Shown here one piece after another: positions 24,801 through 32,928 of a stretch of DNA of 64,000 nt (positions are counted from its first letter, which is position 1; the number at the start of each line of letters is the position of its first letter). The notes beneath the pieces are model-generated. The model made no database searches. It was not told the origin of the DNA and saw nothing but the letters and a program-made list of their open reading frames with translations. A program made the position numbers and the translations under genes. The stretch comes from Variovorax sp. ZS18.2.2 (lineage in GTDB: Bacteria > Pseudomonadota > Gammaproteobacteria > Burkholderiales > Burkholderiaceae_C): positions 124,001-188,000 of the forward strand of contig NZ_JANLNM010000008.1 in the NCBI RefSeq assembly GCF_024701975.1, given 5' to 3'.

Positions 24801-25781
24801 CTACTGCGCCGTCGCGCCTGAGATGCGGACGATCCCCGCCCACTTCTCGCTCTCCCGCGAGATGAGCGCTGCGTACTCGGCGGGCCCGCCGAGCAAGGGC
24901 ACGGCGCCTTCCACGTCGAGGCGCGACTGGAATTCCTTGTCCCCCGCCACCTTGAGCATCTGCGCCGCCAGCTCCTTGACGAGCGCATCGGGCGTGCCGC
25001 GCGGCGCGAGGAGGCCGTAGGTGAGCGTGCTCTCGAAGCCCGCGAGTTCGCGCAGGCCCGATTCGGCCACGGTGGGCACGTCGGGCAGTGATGGCAGGCG
25101 CTTGTCGCCGGTGACGGCAATGGCGCGCAGCCGTCCGCTTTTGACGAGCGCGAGCGCTGGCGGGATGACGCTGAACATCATCTGCACCTGCCCGCCCGCC
25201 AAGTCGGTGAGCGCGGGGTTGGTGCCCTTGTAGGGAATGTGGTTGAGCTTGGTGCCGGTGCGCTGCGCGAAGAGTTCGCCGGTCAGGTGGCCGCCGGTGC
25301 CGCTGCCGCTCGATGCGTAGTCGAGCAGGCCCGGCCGCGCCTTGGCTTCGGCCACGAGGTCGGCCACGCTGCGCACCTTCGATGCGGCGGGCACCACGAG
25401 CACGAGCGCGGACGAGGCGAACATCGCGACGGGCACGAGGTCTTTGCGCGCATCGAACTTCAGGCCCTTGTAGAGCGCGGGGTTGATCGACACGGTGCCC
25501 GTGTGGCCGAGCAGGAGCGTGCTGCCGTCGGGCGCGCTGCGCACGACCTGCTCGGTGCCGAGGTTGCCGCCCGCGCCGGGCTTGTTGTCGACGATGACGC
25601 CGGACTTGCGCAGCTCGCCGAGGCCCTTGGCCATCTGGCGCGCGAACACGTCGTTGCCGCCGCCGGCCGCGAAGGGCACGACGATGCGGATGGGCTTGGC
25701 CGCATCGCTCTGCTGCGCATGCGCGGGCAAGCCCGCAGCTGCGAGCAGGCCCAGCAGCAGCTCGCGTCGCGCGAGACCCAT
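24801..25781 (-). CDS. Bug/TctC-family periplasmic binding protein
   Basis: 326 residues with a short signal peptide (LLLGLLAAAGLPAHAQ). Motifs: KPIRIVVPFAAGGGNDVFARQMAK, VDNKPGAGGNLGTEQV, HIPYKGTNPALTDLAGGQVQMMF and LPDVPTVAESG. It begins 1 bp after the pcaF stop (TGAGATG junction), so it is part of the pca operon, and 74 bp before the other TctC gene. It probably binds an aromatic acid or dicarboxylate whose degradation ends in beta-ketoadipate. It is only modestly similar to its downstream neighbour, so the pair are not a recent duplication. Confidence 0.92.
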   Translation of the reverse strand: MGLARRELLLGLLAAAGLPAHAQQSDAAKPIRIVVPFAAGGGNDVFARQMAKGLGELRKSGVIVDNKPGAGGNLGTEQVVRSAPDGSTLLLGHTGTVSINPALYKGLKFDARKDLVPVAMFASSALVLVVPAASKVRSVADLVAEAKARPGLLDYASSGSGTGGHLTGELFAQRTGTKLNHIPYKGTNPALTDLAGGQVQMMFSVIPPALALVKSGRLRAIAVTGDKRLPSLPDVPTVAESGLRELAGFESTLTYGLLAPRGTPDALVKELAAQMLKVAGDKEFQSRLDVEGAVPLLGGPAEYAALISRESEKWAGIVRISGATAQ

Positions 25782-25782
25782 C

Positions 25783-26988
25783 TCAGACGCGTTCCAGGAT
25801 CACGGCAATGCCCTGCCCCACGCCGATGCACATGGTGCACAGCGCATAGCGGCCGCCGCCCTTGTGCAGCTGGTTCACCGCGGTGGTGGCCAGGCGTGCG
25901 CCGCTGGCGCCGAGCGGATGGCCGAGCGCGATGGCGCCGCCGTTGATGTTCACGCGCGCGTCGTCGTCCTTCAGGCCCAGGAGGCGCAGCACGGCGAGGC
26001 CTTGCGCCGCGAAGGCTTCGTTGAGTTCGATGACGTCGATCTGGTCGATGGTGAGGCCGGTGAGCGCCAGCACCTTCTGCGTGGCGGGCGCGGGGCCGAT
26101 GCCCATGACGCGCGGCGCAACGCCGGCGGTGGCCATGCCGACGACGCGGGCGCGGGGCGTGAGGCCATGTTTTGCGGCGCTGGCTTCGTCGGCCAGCAGC
26201 AGCGCGCAGGCGCCGTCGTTCACGCCGCTGGCATTGCCCGCGGTCACGGTGCCGTCGGGGCGCACGATGGGCTTGAGCTTGGCCAGCGCCTCCAGCGTGG
26301 TGTCACGCGGGTGCTCGTCCTTGTTGACGATGAGGGCGTCGCCCTTTTTCTGGGGCACGCTCACGGGCACGATCTCGGCATCGAAGAAGCCGGACTTCTG
26401 CGAGGCCACGGCGCGCAGCTGCGAGTTCAGCGCCATCAGGTCTTGCGCTTCGCGCTCGATCTTGTAGTCGGTGGCGACGTTCTCTGCCGTCTCGGGCATC
26501 GAGTCGACGCCGTACTGCGCCTTCATGAGCTTGTTGACGAAGCGCCAGCCGATGGTGGTGTCGTACACCGCGTTGTTGCGGCTGAAGGCGCTCTCGGCCT
26601 TGGGCATGACGAAGGGCGCGCGGCTCATGCTCTCGACGCCGCCGGCGATCATCAGGCCGGCTTCACCGGCGCGAATGGCGCGGGCTGCGGTGCCCACGGC
26701 ATCGAGGCCCGAGCCGCACAGGCGGTTGATGGTGCCGCCGCCGATTTCGAGCGGCAGGCCCGCGAGCAGCGCCGACATGCGCGCGACGTTGCGGTTGTCT
26801 TCGCCGGCCTGGTTGGCGCAGCCGTAGAGCACGTCGCTCACGGCCTGCCAGTCGACGTTCTTGTTGCGTTCCATCAGCGCCTTGAGCGGCACGGCGCCCA
26901 GGTCGTCGGTGCGCACGCTGCTGAGCGAGCCGCCGTAGCGGCCGAAGGGGGTGCGAACGGCGTCGCAGATGAAGGCTTGGTTGGTCAT
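25783..26988 (-). CDS. pcaF: 3-oxoadipyl-CoA thiolase
   Basis: 401 residues from ATG 26988. It cleaves 3-oxoadipyl-CoA with CoA to succinyl-CoA and acetyl-CoA, the last step of the beta-ketoadipate pathway. Thiolase residues: acylated C91 (INRLCGSGLDAV), H357 (ALGHPLGASGAR) and C387 (LCTMCIGVGQG). DAVRTPFGRYGGSLS at the start and GGVESMSRAPFVMPKA fit the PcaF/PaaJ branch; the pcaIJ genes immediately upstream support PcaF. Spacing to pcaJ is 28 bp, indicating one transcript. Confidence 0.95.
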   Translation of the reverse strand: MTNQAFICDAVRTPFGRYGGSLSSVRTDDLGAVPLKALMERNKNVDWQAVSDVLYGCANQAGEDNRNVARMSALLAGLPLEIGGGTINRLCGSGLDAVGTAARAIRAGEAGLMIAGGVESMSRAPFVMPKAESAFSRNNAVYDTTIGWRFVNKLMKAQYGVDSMPETAENVATDYKIEREAQDLMALNSQLRAVASQKSGFFDAEIVPVSVPQKKGDALIVNKDEHPRDTTLEALAKLKPIVRPDGTVTAGNASGVNDGACALLLADEASAAKHGLTPRARVVGMATAGVAPRVMGIGPAPATQKVLALTGLTIDQIDVIELNEAFAAQGLAVLRLLGLKDDDARVNINGGAIALGHPLGASGARLATTAVNQLHKGGGRYALCTMCIGVGQGIAVILERV

Positions 26989-27016
26989 GTGATCTGTCTC
27001 TGATTGATTGAACGGG

Positions 27017-27673
27017 TCAGGCTGCCGCATTCGAGATGGGCAGGCCGACGAGCTTCTCGAGTTCTTCGCGCGTGAGGCCTTCGACGAGGTCGACGAGCTT
27101 CAAGCCTTGCGGCGTGCATTCGAGCGTGGCGAGGTCAGAGTACACGCGCTTGACGCAGCCGATGCCGGTCAGCGGATAGGTGCATGCCTGCACCAGCTTG
27201 CTCGTGCCCTGCTTGGTGAGCAGATCCATCATCACCCAGGTCTGCTTCGCGCCGATGGCCAGGTCCATCGCGCCGCCGACGGCGGGAATGGCGTCTTTCT
27301 CGCCGGTGTGCCAGTTGGCGAGGTCACCGGTGGCCGACACCTGGAACGCGCCGAGCACGCAGATGTCCAGGTGACCGCCGCGCATCATCGCGAAGCTGTC
27401 GGCATGGTGAAAGAACGAGCCGCCCGGCAGCAGCGTGACGGGTTGCTTGCCGGCGTTGATGAGGTCGTAGTCTTCTTCGCCGGCCTCGGGCGCGGGGCCC
27501 ATGCCGAGGATGCCGTTCTCGCTTTGCAGGATGACTTCGCGGCCCTGCGGCAGGTGGTTGGCCACGAGCGTGGGCTGGCCGATGCCGAGGTTGACGACTG
27601 CGCCGTCGAAGATGTCCTGTGCGACGCGGGCTGCGAGCTGGTCCTTGGTGCGACGTGTGTATGCCATGTTCAT
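27017..27673 (-). CDS. pcaJ: 3-oxoadipate CoA-transferase, subunit B
   Basis: 218 residues. With subunit A it moves CoA from succinyl-CoA to 3-oxoadipate. The covalent-intermediate glutamate is E52 in the SENG motif (VILQSENGILGMGP). GGSFFHHADSFAMMRGGHLD and VMMDLLTK are standard for the B subunit. ATG 27673 overlaps the pcaI stop as ATGA, so the subunits are coupled. The family also includes acetoacetate transferases, but the adjoining pcaF makes 3-oxoadipate the best substrate. Confidence 0.93.
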   Translation of the reverse strand: MNMAYTRRTKDQLAARVAQDIFDGAVVNLGIGQPTLVANHLPQGREVILQSENGILGMGPAPEAGEEDYDLINAGKQPVTLLPGGSFFHHADSFAMMRGGHLDICVLGAFQVSATGDLANWHTGEKDAIPAVGGAMDLAIGAKQTWVMMDLLTKQGTSKLVQACTYPLTGIGCVKRVYSDLATLECTPQGLKLVDLVEGLTREELEKLVGLPISNAAA

Positions 27674-28371
27674 GCCGCCTTCTTGAAACCGCCGGCTTGC
27701 GTCGCCACGCGTTCGATGCGCACCACCTGGTGCACGAAGATGCCCGGGGTCACGACGGTCTCGGGATCGAGGGTGCCGAGCTCGGCGATGTCGTGCACGG
27801 TGGCCACCGTCTTCTTCGAGGCCATGGCCATCACCGGACCGAAGTTGCGCGCGGCCTTGCGATAGACCAGGTTGCCCCAGCGGTCGCCGCGCTCGGCCTT
27901 GATGAGCGCCACGTCGCCGTGGATCGGGTACTCCAGCACGTACTGCTTGCCGTCGATCTCGCGGGTCTCGCGGTTGCCCGCGAGCTGCGTGCCGTAGCCG
28001 GTCGGGCAGAAGAAGGCGCCGATGCCTGCGCCCGCGGCGCGGATGCGCTCGGCGAGGTTGCCCTGGGGCACGAGTTCGAGTTCGAGCTTGCCGCTGCGGT
28101 AGAGCCCGTCGAACACCTGGCTGTCGGCCTGGCGCGGGAAGCTGCAGATGATCTTGCGCACGCGGCCGGCTTTGAGCAGTGCAGCCAAGCCGGTCTCGCC
28201 GTTGCCGGCGTTGTTGTTGACGACGGTGAGGTCCTTGGCGCCCTGCTCGACGAGGCCGTCGATGAGCTCGCCGGGAATGCCGGCGGTGCCGAAGCCGCCG
28301 ATGAGAACCGTGGCGCCGTCTTGGATGCCCGCAAGGGCATCGGCGACCGAGCGCGCGATCTTGTTGATCAT
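27670..28371 (-). CDS. pcaI: 3-oxoadipate CoA-transferase, subunit A
   Basis: 233 residues from ATG 28371. Family marks: GGFGTAGIPGELIDGL near the N-terminus (CoA-binding loop), NNNAGNGETGLAALL, SFPRQADSQVF and GRETREIDGKQYVLEYPIHGDVALI-type segment. First gene of the pca operon; its promoter region is shared with the divergent IclR-type regulator and contains a PcaU-like operator. The frame remains open for 23 codons upstream, but those cover the operator and are not protein-like. Confidence 0.93.
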   Translation of the reverse strand: MINKIARSVADALAGIQDGATVLIGGFGTAGIPGELIDGLVEQGAKDLTVVNNNAGNGETGLAALLKAGRVRKIICSFPRQADSQVFDGLYRSGKLELELVPQGNLAERIRAAGAGIGAFFCPTGYGTQLAGNRETREIDGKQYVLEYPIHGDVALIKAERGDRWGNLVYRKAARNFGPVMAMASKKTVATVHDIAELGTLDPETVVTPGIFVHQVVRIERVATQAGGFKKAA

Positions 28372-28420
28372 GAAGCTTGTCTCCGGGGTGAAGAATTCAG
28401 AACACAAAAACAAAGAACAG

Positions 28421-28451
28421 AATGTTCGTCTAAAGAACATTTGTTCGTATA
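28421..28451. promoter_or_regulatory. PcaU-like operator between pcaI and the IclR gene
   Basis: AATGTTC-N7-GAACATT (28421-28441) is a perfect inverted repeat, and a third half-site TTTGTTCGTA follows directly (28441-28450), matching the first arm AATGTTCGTC. Acinetobacter PcaU, as I recall, binds three 10-bp repeats arranged exactly as one palindrome plus one direct repeat. A TATAAT (28448-28453), facing the regulator gene, overlaps the third half-site, so self-repression is likely. Confidence 0.7.
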
Positions 28452-28477
28452 ATGAATTCTAAAGACGATCGCGCACC

Positions 28478-29263
28478 ATGGCAACCCAGACCCAACCCTC
28501 CGAAACTCCCGCCCCCGGCGACAGCTATGTGCAGTCGTTCGCGCGCGGCCTGCAGGTGATCCGCTCGTTCAGCGAGAGCGCGCCGCGCCAGACACTGAGC
28601 GAGGTCGCCGCGGTCAGCGGCCTCACGCGGGCGGGCGCGCGGCGCATCCTGCTCACGCTGCAGGCGCTGGGCTATGTGGTGACCGACGGCAAGCTCTTCA
28701 CGCTCACGCCGCGCATCCTGGACCTGGGGTTTGCGTATCTCTCGTCGATGCCGATCTGGAACCGCGCCGAGCCGGTGATGGAAGCGCTGGTGCAAGAGGT
28801 GCAGGAGTCGTGCTCGGCCGCGGTGCTCGATGCGACCGACATCGTTTATGTGCTGCGCGTGCCGACCAAGAAGATCATGCACATCAGCCTGGGCGTGGGC
28901 TCGCGGCTGCCGGCCTACTGCACCTCGCTCGGCCGGCTGCTGCTGGCCGACCTCGAAGACGACGAGGTGCGCGCGCGGCTCGAAGCCTCGAACATCGAAG
29001 CGCTCACCAAGCACACGGTGACCGACATCGATGCGCTCATGGCCAAGGTCGCGCAGGCACGCAAACAGCAGTGGTGCCTGGTGAACCAGGAGCTCGAAGA
29101 GGGCCTCATCTCGGTGGCCGCGCCCATCGTCAACAAGCAGGGCCACATGGTGGCGGCGCTCAACATCAGCGGGCAGGCGAACCGCACCAGTGCAAAGGTG
29201 ATGCAGGAGACGATGCTGCCGGCGCTGATCGATGCGGCGAGGCAGGTCTCGCGGCTGCTCTGA
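28478..29263 (+). CDS. IclR-family regulator of the pca genes (PcaU/PcaR-like)
   Basis: 261 residues. N-terminal winged HTH (VQSFARGLQVIRSFSESAPRQTLSEVAAVSGLTRAGARRILLTLQALGYV) and C-terminal IclR effector domain (RLPAYCTSLGRLLLADL, LVNQELEEGLISVAAPI). These features and the length match the PcaU/PcaR/PobR branch that responds to protocatechuate or beta-ketoadipate. Divergent from pcaIJF and separated by 106 bp that hold the operator described separately. Usually an activator of pca genes and a repressor of itself. Confidence 0.9.
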   Translation: MATQTQPSETPAPGDSYVQSFARGLQVIRSFSESAPRQTLSEVAAVSGLTRAGARRILLTLQALGYVVTDGKLFTLTPRILDLGFAYLSSMPIWNRAEPVMEALVQEVQESCSAAVLDATDIVYVLRVPTKKIMHISLGVGSRLPAYCTSLGRLLLADLEDDEVRARLEASNIEALTKHTVTDIDALMAKVAQARKQQWCLVNQELEEGLISVAAPIVNKQGHMVAALNISGQANRTSAKVMQETMLPALIDAARQVSRLL

Positions 29264-29275
29264 TTTCTTCCGGCC

Positions 29276-30256
29276 TCAGCGGCGCGCGGCGCGCTGCATC
29301 TCGCGTGCGGTCTTGCCCACCGCGGCCCGGAGCGACTGCACCATCGGGTGCCCCTCCAGGTCCTTCGAGGTGAAGAAGCTCACCGGCGGCAGGCTCCAGC
29401 TCAGGCGATAGGGCAGCGCGGCCCAGTGCCCTGCCCGCTCCATCTCGGCCACCACGTCGCGCGCCAGGATGGCGATGGCGTTCGGCTCGGTGCGCAGCAC
29501 CATCTCCATGCTGCGGATCGACGTGGTCTCCAGCATCGGCACCGGCGGCTGCACGCCCGCGCCCACGAAGATGGCGTTGTAGGTGCGGCGCATGGGCGTG
29601 TTGGGCGGCGGCAGTATCCAGTCGAGCTGCGCGAGGCGCGCCCAATCGAGCGGCCCGCGCGAGAGCCGCTTGACGCTCTTCGCGGCGACCACGAGGCAGG
29701 GCTCCTGCTGATAGATCGCCTCCTGCACCAGCCCCGTCGCGTCGCCGTCGTACGAGCGACCGATCGCGCAATCGAGCTCGCGTGCGACCAGGCTCGCGAC
29801 GAGTTCGTCCGTGGTGCCCTCGCGCGTCATCACCGCCATGCGCGGCGTGCGGTCCAGCAGGTGCGTGAGCGCCGCGGACAGCAACTGCTGCGGCACTTGC
29901 TGCGTGAGGCCCAGCCGCAGGCGCCCGCTGCGCCCCGCCTCCAATGACGTGAGCACGCGCGTGGTCGCCTCCAGTTCCGCGAGCCAGCGCTGCGCATAGT
30001 GCAGCACCGCCTCGCCGGACGGCGTGGGCACAAGGCCGCGGCTGGTGCGCTCGAAGAGCCGGCTGCCGAAGATGTCCTCGGCCTCGCGCAGTGCCTTGGT
30101 GATGGCGGGCTGGCTCACCCGCATTTCGGCGGCCACGCGGCCGAGCGTGCGGTGGCGGTCGATGGCCTGCAGGAGCGAGAGCTGGCGCAGCTTCAGGCGT
30201 GAGAGCAGCGCATGTTGCAGGTCGGCGGCGGGGTCGCGGGCGGTCGGCAAGGTCAT
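29276..30256 (-). CDS. LysR-family transcriptional regulator
   Basis: 326 residues. N-terminal HTH (LKLRQLSLLQAIDRHRTLGRVAAEMRVSQPAITKALREAEDIFG) and a periplasmic-binding-like effector domain (RLGLTQQVPQQLL, DCAIGRSYD, HPMVQSLRAAVG). The early LRQLSLLQAI form is that of the GbpR/CbbR-like aromatic and sugar regulators. It stands divergent from the GAF-monooxygenase-ABC operon with only 68 bp between, so it most likely controls that operon. Effector unknown. Confidence 0.9.
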   Translation of the reverse strand: MTLPTARDPAADLQHALLSRLKLRQLSLLQAIDRHRTLGRVAAEMRVSQPAITKALREAEDIFGSRLFERTSRGLVPTPSGEAVLHYAQRWLAELEATTRVLTSLEAGRSGRLRLGLTQQVPQQLLSAALTHLLDRTPRMAVMTREGTTDELVASLVARELDCAIGRSYDGDATGLVQEAIYQQEPCLVVAAKSVKRLSRGPLDWARLAQLDWILPPPNTPMRRTYNAIFVGAGVQPPVPMLETTSIRSMEMVLRTEPNAIAILARDVVAEMERAGHWAALPYRLSWSLPPVSFFTSKDLEGHPMVQSLRAAVGKTAREMQRAARR

Positions 30257-30292
30257 AACTCCCGGGTTATCGAGTCATCAGAATTTAATGCA

Positions 30293-30310
30293 CTTCGGGC
30301 AATTGCGAAG
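30293..30310. promoter_or_regulatory. Candidate LysR binding site
   Basis: CTTCGGGCAATTGCGAAG is an inverted repeat (CTTCG...CGAAG) midway in the 68-bp gap between the LysR gene and the divergent operon, 15 bp before the GAF gene start. LysR sites are commonly interrupted dyads with A+T between the arms. Confidence 0.45.
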
Positions 30311-30324
30311 CCTAGACTTTCTTC

Positions 30325-30906
30325 ATGCCCATCGCCACCGCATCGAAGCCCATGGCCCTCACCAATGAGTTGCTGAACGAGTTGCTTGATGTGCTCGCCG
30401 AAGCCCGCACTGCCGATGCGGCGCTGCGCGAGGTGGACCGCATGCGAAGCCTCGTCGCGGGTGAAAGCATCTTCAGCATCCAGCAGAACGTGACGACCGC
30501 GCACGACCCGGCCGGCGAGATCCGGCTGCGGCGTTTCTATTCGTCCGAGGCGGATCGCCATCCGGTGGGCGGCGGCAAGCGCAAGACGCTCACACCGTGG
30601 ACCGAGTGCCTTTTCCTGCAAGGCCGCGTGTTCGTCGGCGAGGGCGCGCAGACCCTGGCGCTGCATTTCGATGACTTCGAGCAGATGCACGCGCATGGCC
30701 TGCAGAGCGTGATCAACGTGCCGCTGCTGCGCGGCGACGTCTGCTACGCCACCTTCAACGTCTTCGGTACACGCCCCCAGTGGCAGCCGCACGAAGTGCT
30801 GGGCATCCGCCTGCTCGCACTCGCCGCGGCGCGCTGGGTGCCGGCCGCGCCGGGGCTCGCGTACCGCTTCACCGATATGTCTTTCACTTCGCCGATGGAG
30901 AGCTGA
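30325..30906 (+). CDS. GAF-domain protein
   Basis: 193 residues (ATG 30355 is an alternative start). Single GAF fold: an N-terminal helix (ELLNELLDVLAEARTADAALREV), core strands with TPWTECLFLQGRVFVGEG, and the diagnostic C-terminal GLQSVINVPLLRGDVCYATFNVFG followed by HEVLGIRLLALAAARW. No output domain is fused, so it may bind a small molecule and act as a sensor or partner. First gene of an operon with a flavin monooxygenase 2 bp downstream. Confidence 0.8.
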   Translation: MPIATASKPMALTNELLNELLDVLAEARTADAALREVDRMRSLVAGESIFSIQQNVTTAHDPAGEIRLRRFYSSEADRHPVGGGKRKTLTPWTECLFLQGRVFVGEGAQTLALHFDDFEQMHAHGLQSVINVPLLRGDVCYATFNVFGTRPQWQPHEVLGIRLLALAAARWVPAAPGLAYRFTDMSFTSPMES

Positions 30907-30908
30907 CC

Positions 30909-32510
30909 ATGCCCGCAAAGATTCCTGTCGTGATCGTCGGAGGCGGCCCCGTGGGGCTGTCGATGGCGATCCTCCTGCAGCGCTTCGGCATCGAGTTCGT
31001 GTTGCTCGAGCGCAGCCCGACGACGACCGACCACCCCAAGGCGCGCGGCACCTACACGCGCACCATGGAAATCTTCCGGCAGTGGGGCATCGACGAACTG
31101 ATGAAGCGGCACGCGCTGCCCGACGGCTCCGATTTCTTCGCGTTCTGCGAATCGATGACCGGCCACGAGTGGGGCCGCACCACCCCCGAGCCCAACGTGG
31201 GCCACTCGCCGTGCTGGAAGATCATCCAGTCGCAGGACACGGTCGAGGTCGAGCTGCTGGACCATGCGCGCAAGAGCAAGGTCGGCCAGTTCCTCTTCGG
31301 CCACGAGTTCGAGCAATACGAGGAAGGCGCCGATGGCATCGCGGTGAGCGCCCGCAAGGTGGGCACGGGCGAGGCGCTCACCTGGCAGGCCCAGTACCTG
31401 ATCGCCGCGGACGGCGCCACCAGCGCGGTGCGCCGGCAGGCCGGCATCGAGATGCGCGGGCCGGCCACGATCGCGGTGATGGCCAACGAGTTCTGGCAGG
31501 CCGACCTCTCGCAGGTGCGCGACGCGAAGACCTGCGCGGGCTGGCGCGTCTATGCCAAGGAGTCGCCCTACCCGATCACCACCGTGCTCAACACGAACGG
31601 CAAGGACCGGTGGCTCAACCTGCTGCCCGTGGGCCGCGAGGTGGACGAGCGCGTCGGCGAGCGCAACGACGACGAAGTGGTGCAGCTCGCGCGCACCGTC
31701 TCGGGCGTCGCGAACCTCGACGTGAAGGTCATCAACCGCTCGGTGTGGCGCATGAGCCGCCAGGTGGCCGCGAACTTCCGCAAGGGCCGCGTGCTGCTGG
31801 TGGGCGACTCGGCGCACCGCTTTCCGCCCAACGGCGGCTACGGCATGAACTCCGGCATCCAGGACGCGCACAACCTCGCGTGGAAGCTGGCCTTCGTGCT
31901 CACCGGCCGCGCCGGCCCGCGGCTGCTGGACAGCTACGAGCAGGAGCGCCGCCCCGTCGCCGAATCGAACGCCGACTTCAGCCTGCACAACGCGACGCGC
32001 TTCACCCGCTGCGACGAGGCGCTGCGCTCGGGCAACAAGGACCGCATCGACTTCTGGATTCGCGACAGCGACAACCACATCCACAGCATTGGCCAGTCGC
32101 TGGGCTTCTGCTACGACGAGGGCGCGGTCGTGCCCGACGGCACCGGCAAGCATCTGCTGCGCCCGCGCTGGTACGAACCCACCGACCGGCCGGGCGCGCG
32201 CTTTCCGCACCTGTGGCTGGACCTCGCGCGGCGCCGCACCACGCTCGACTGGTTCGACCGCGAGTTCGTGCTGGTCGCCGGGCCGAAGGCCGATGCGTGG
32301 ATGGACGCGGCGCGCGCCGTGTCGGGCAAGAACGGCCGCATGGTGCAGGCGCACCAGCTCGACGATGCGCACGAAAAAGACGGCCTGCTGCTCGGTCCGC
32401 GCGGCGCGGTGCTCGTGCGGCCGGATGGGCACGTCGCGTTCCGCATGCCTTGGACGCCGTCGGATCCGGCCGCCGAACTCTCGGCCGTGCTCGCGCGACT
32501 GCTGGACTGA
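30909..32510 (+). CDS. Group A FAD-dependent aromatic monooxygenase
   Basis: 533 residues. FAD-binding GxGxxG at 11-16 (VVIVGGGPVGLS), DG motif at 168-169 (AADGATSAVR), GD motif at 299-300 (VLLVGDSAHRFPPNGGYGMNSG), and a C-terminal thioredoxin-like domain of the phenol hydroxylase/MhpA/PheA class. It would add oxygen to an aromatic ring using NAD(P)H. Substrate unknown; the VOC protein, hydrolase and importer around it suggest a complete upper pathway for a carboxylated or substituted aromatic. Confidence 0.92.
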   Translation: MPAKIPVVIVGGGPVGLSMAILLQRFGIEFVLLERSPTTTDHPKARGTYTRTMEIFRQWGIDELMKRHALPDGSDFFAFCESMTGHEWGRTTPEPNVGHSPCWKIIQSQDTVEVELLDHARKSKVGQFLFGHEFEQYEEGADGIAVSARKVGTGEALTWQAQYLIAADGATSAVRRQAGIEMRGPATIAVMANEFWQADLSQVRDAKTCAGWRVYAKESPYPITTVLNTNGKDRWLNLLPVGREVDERVGERNDDEVVQLARTVSGVANLDVKVINRSVWRMSRQVAANFRKGRVLLVGDSAHRFPPNGGYGMNSGIQDAHNLAWKLAFVLTGRAGPRLLDSYEQERRPVAESNADFSLHNATRFTRCDEALRSGNKDRIDFWIRDSDNHIHSIGQSLGFCYDEGAVVPDGTGKHLLRPRWYEPTDRPGARFPHLWLDLARRRTTLDWFDREFVLVAGPKADAWMDAARAVSGKNGRMVQAHQLDDAHEKDGLLLGPRGAVLVRPDGHVAFRMPWTPSDPAAELSAVLARLLD

Positions 32511-32514
32511 TGCC

Positions 32515-32928
32515 ATGCCCGTCACCGCACTGCACCACTACACGATCCGCTGCACGCCGGACGAGCTGCCCGCGCTGGTCGATTTCTACACACGCGTGAT
32601 GCGCCTCGAAGTCGGAGCCCGGCCGGAGATTCCCGCGCCCGGCGCCTGGCTCTATGCGGAGGGGCAGCCGATCGTTCATCTGTTCGCGCACCTCGCGACG
32701 CCGGACGAACCGAGGCAACCGGTCACGGGCCATGTCGACCACATCTCGTTCCGCTCGCGCGGATTGAAGGAGATGCGCGCGCACCTCGACGCACAGGGCG
32801 TGCCGTACCTCGAGGCGCCGATTCCCGGATGGGATATCCATCAGCTGTTCCTGAACGACCCGCGCGGACTGAAGATCGAGATGACCTTCTGGCTCGACCA
32901 GGAAGCGCAAGAAGGAGGTGCGGCATGA
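32515..32928 (+). CDS. VOC family protein, possible ring-cleavage enzyme
   Basis: 137 residues from ATG 32515. Opening VTALHHYTIRCTPDELPALVDFYTRVMRLEVG, metal-ligand-like H in IVHLFAHL, then a second module: HVDHISFRSRGLKEMRAHLDAQGVPYLEAPIPGW and LFLNDPRGLKIEMTF. The H in HHYT, H in HVDHISF and E in KIEMTF are positioned like the metal ligands of glyoxalases and extradiol dioxygenases. Its position between a hydroxylase and a hydrolase makes isomerase or dioxygenase action on the monooxygenase product plausible. It ends 1 codon into the next gene (ATGA overlap). Confidence 0.8.
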   Translation: MPVTALHHYTIRCTPDELPALVDFYTRVMRLEVGARPEIPAPGAWLYAEGQPIVHLFAHLATPDEPRQPVTGHVDHISFRSRGLKEMRAHLDAQGVPYLEAPIPGWDIHQLFLNDPRGLKIEMTFWLDQEAQEGGAA

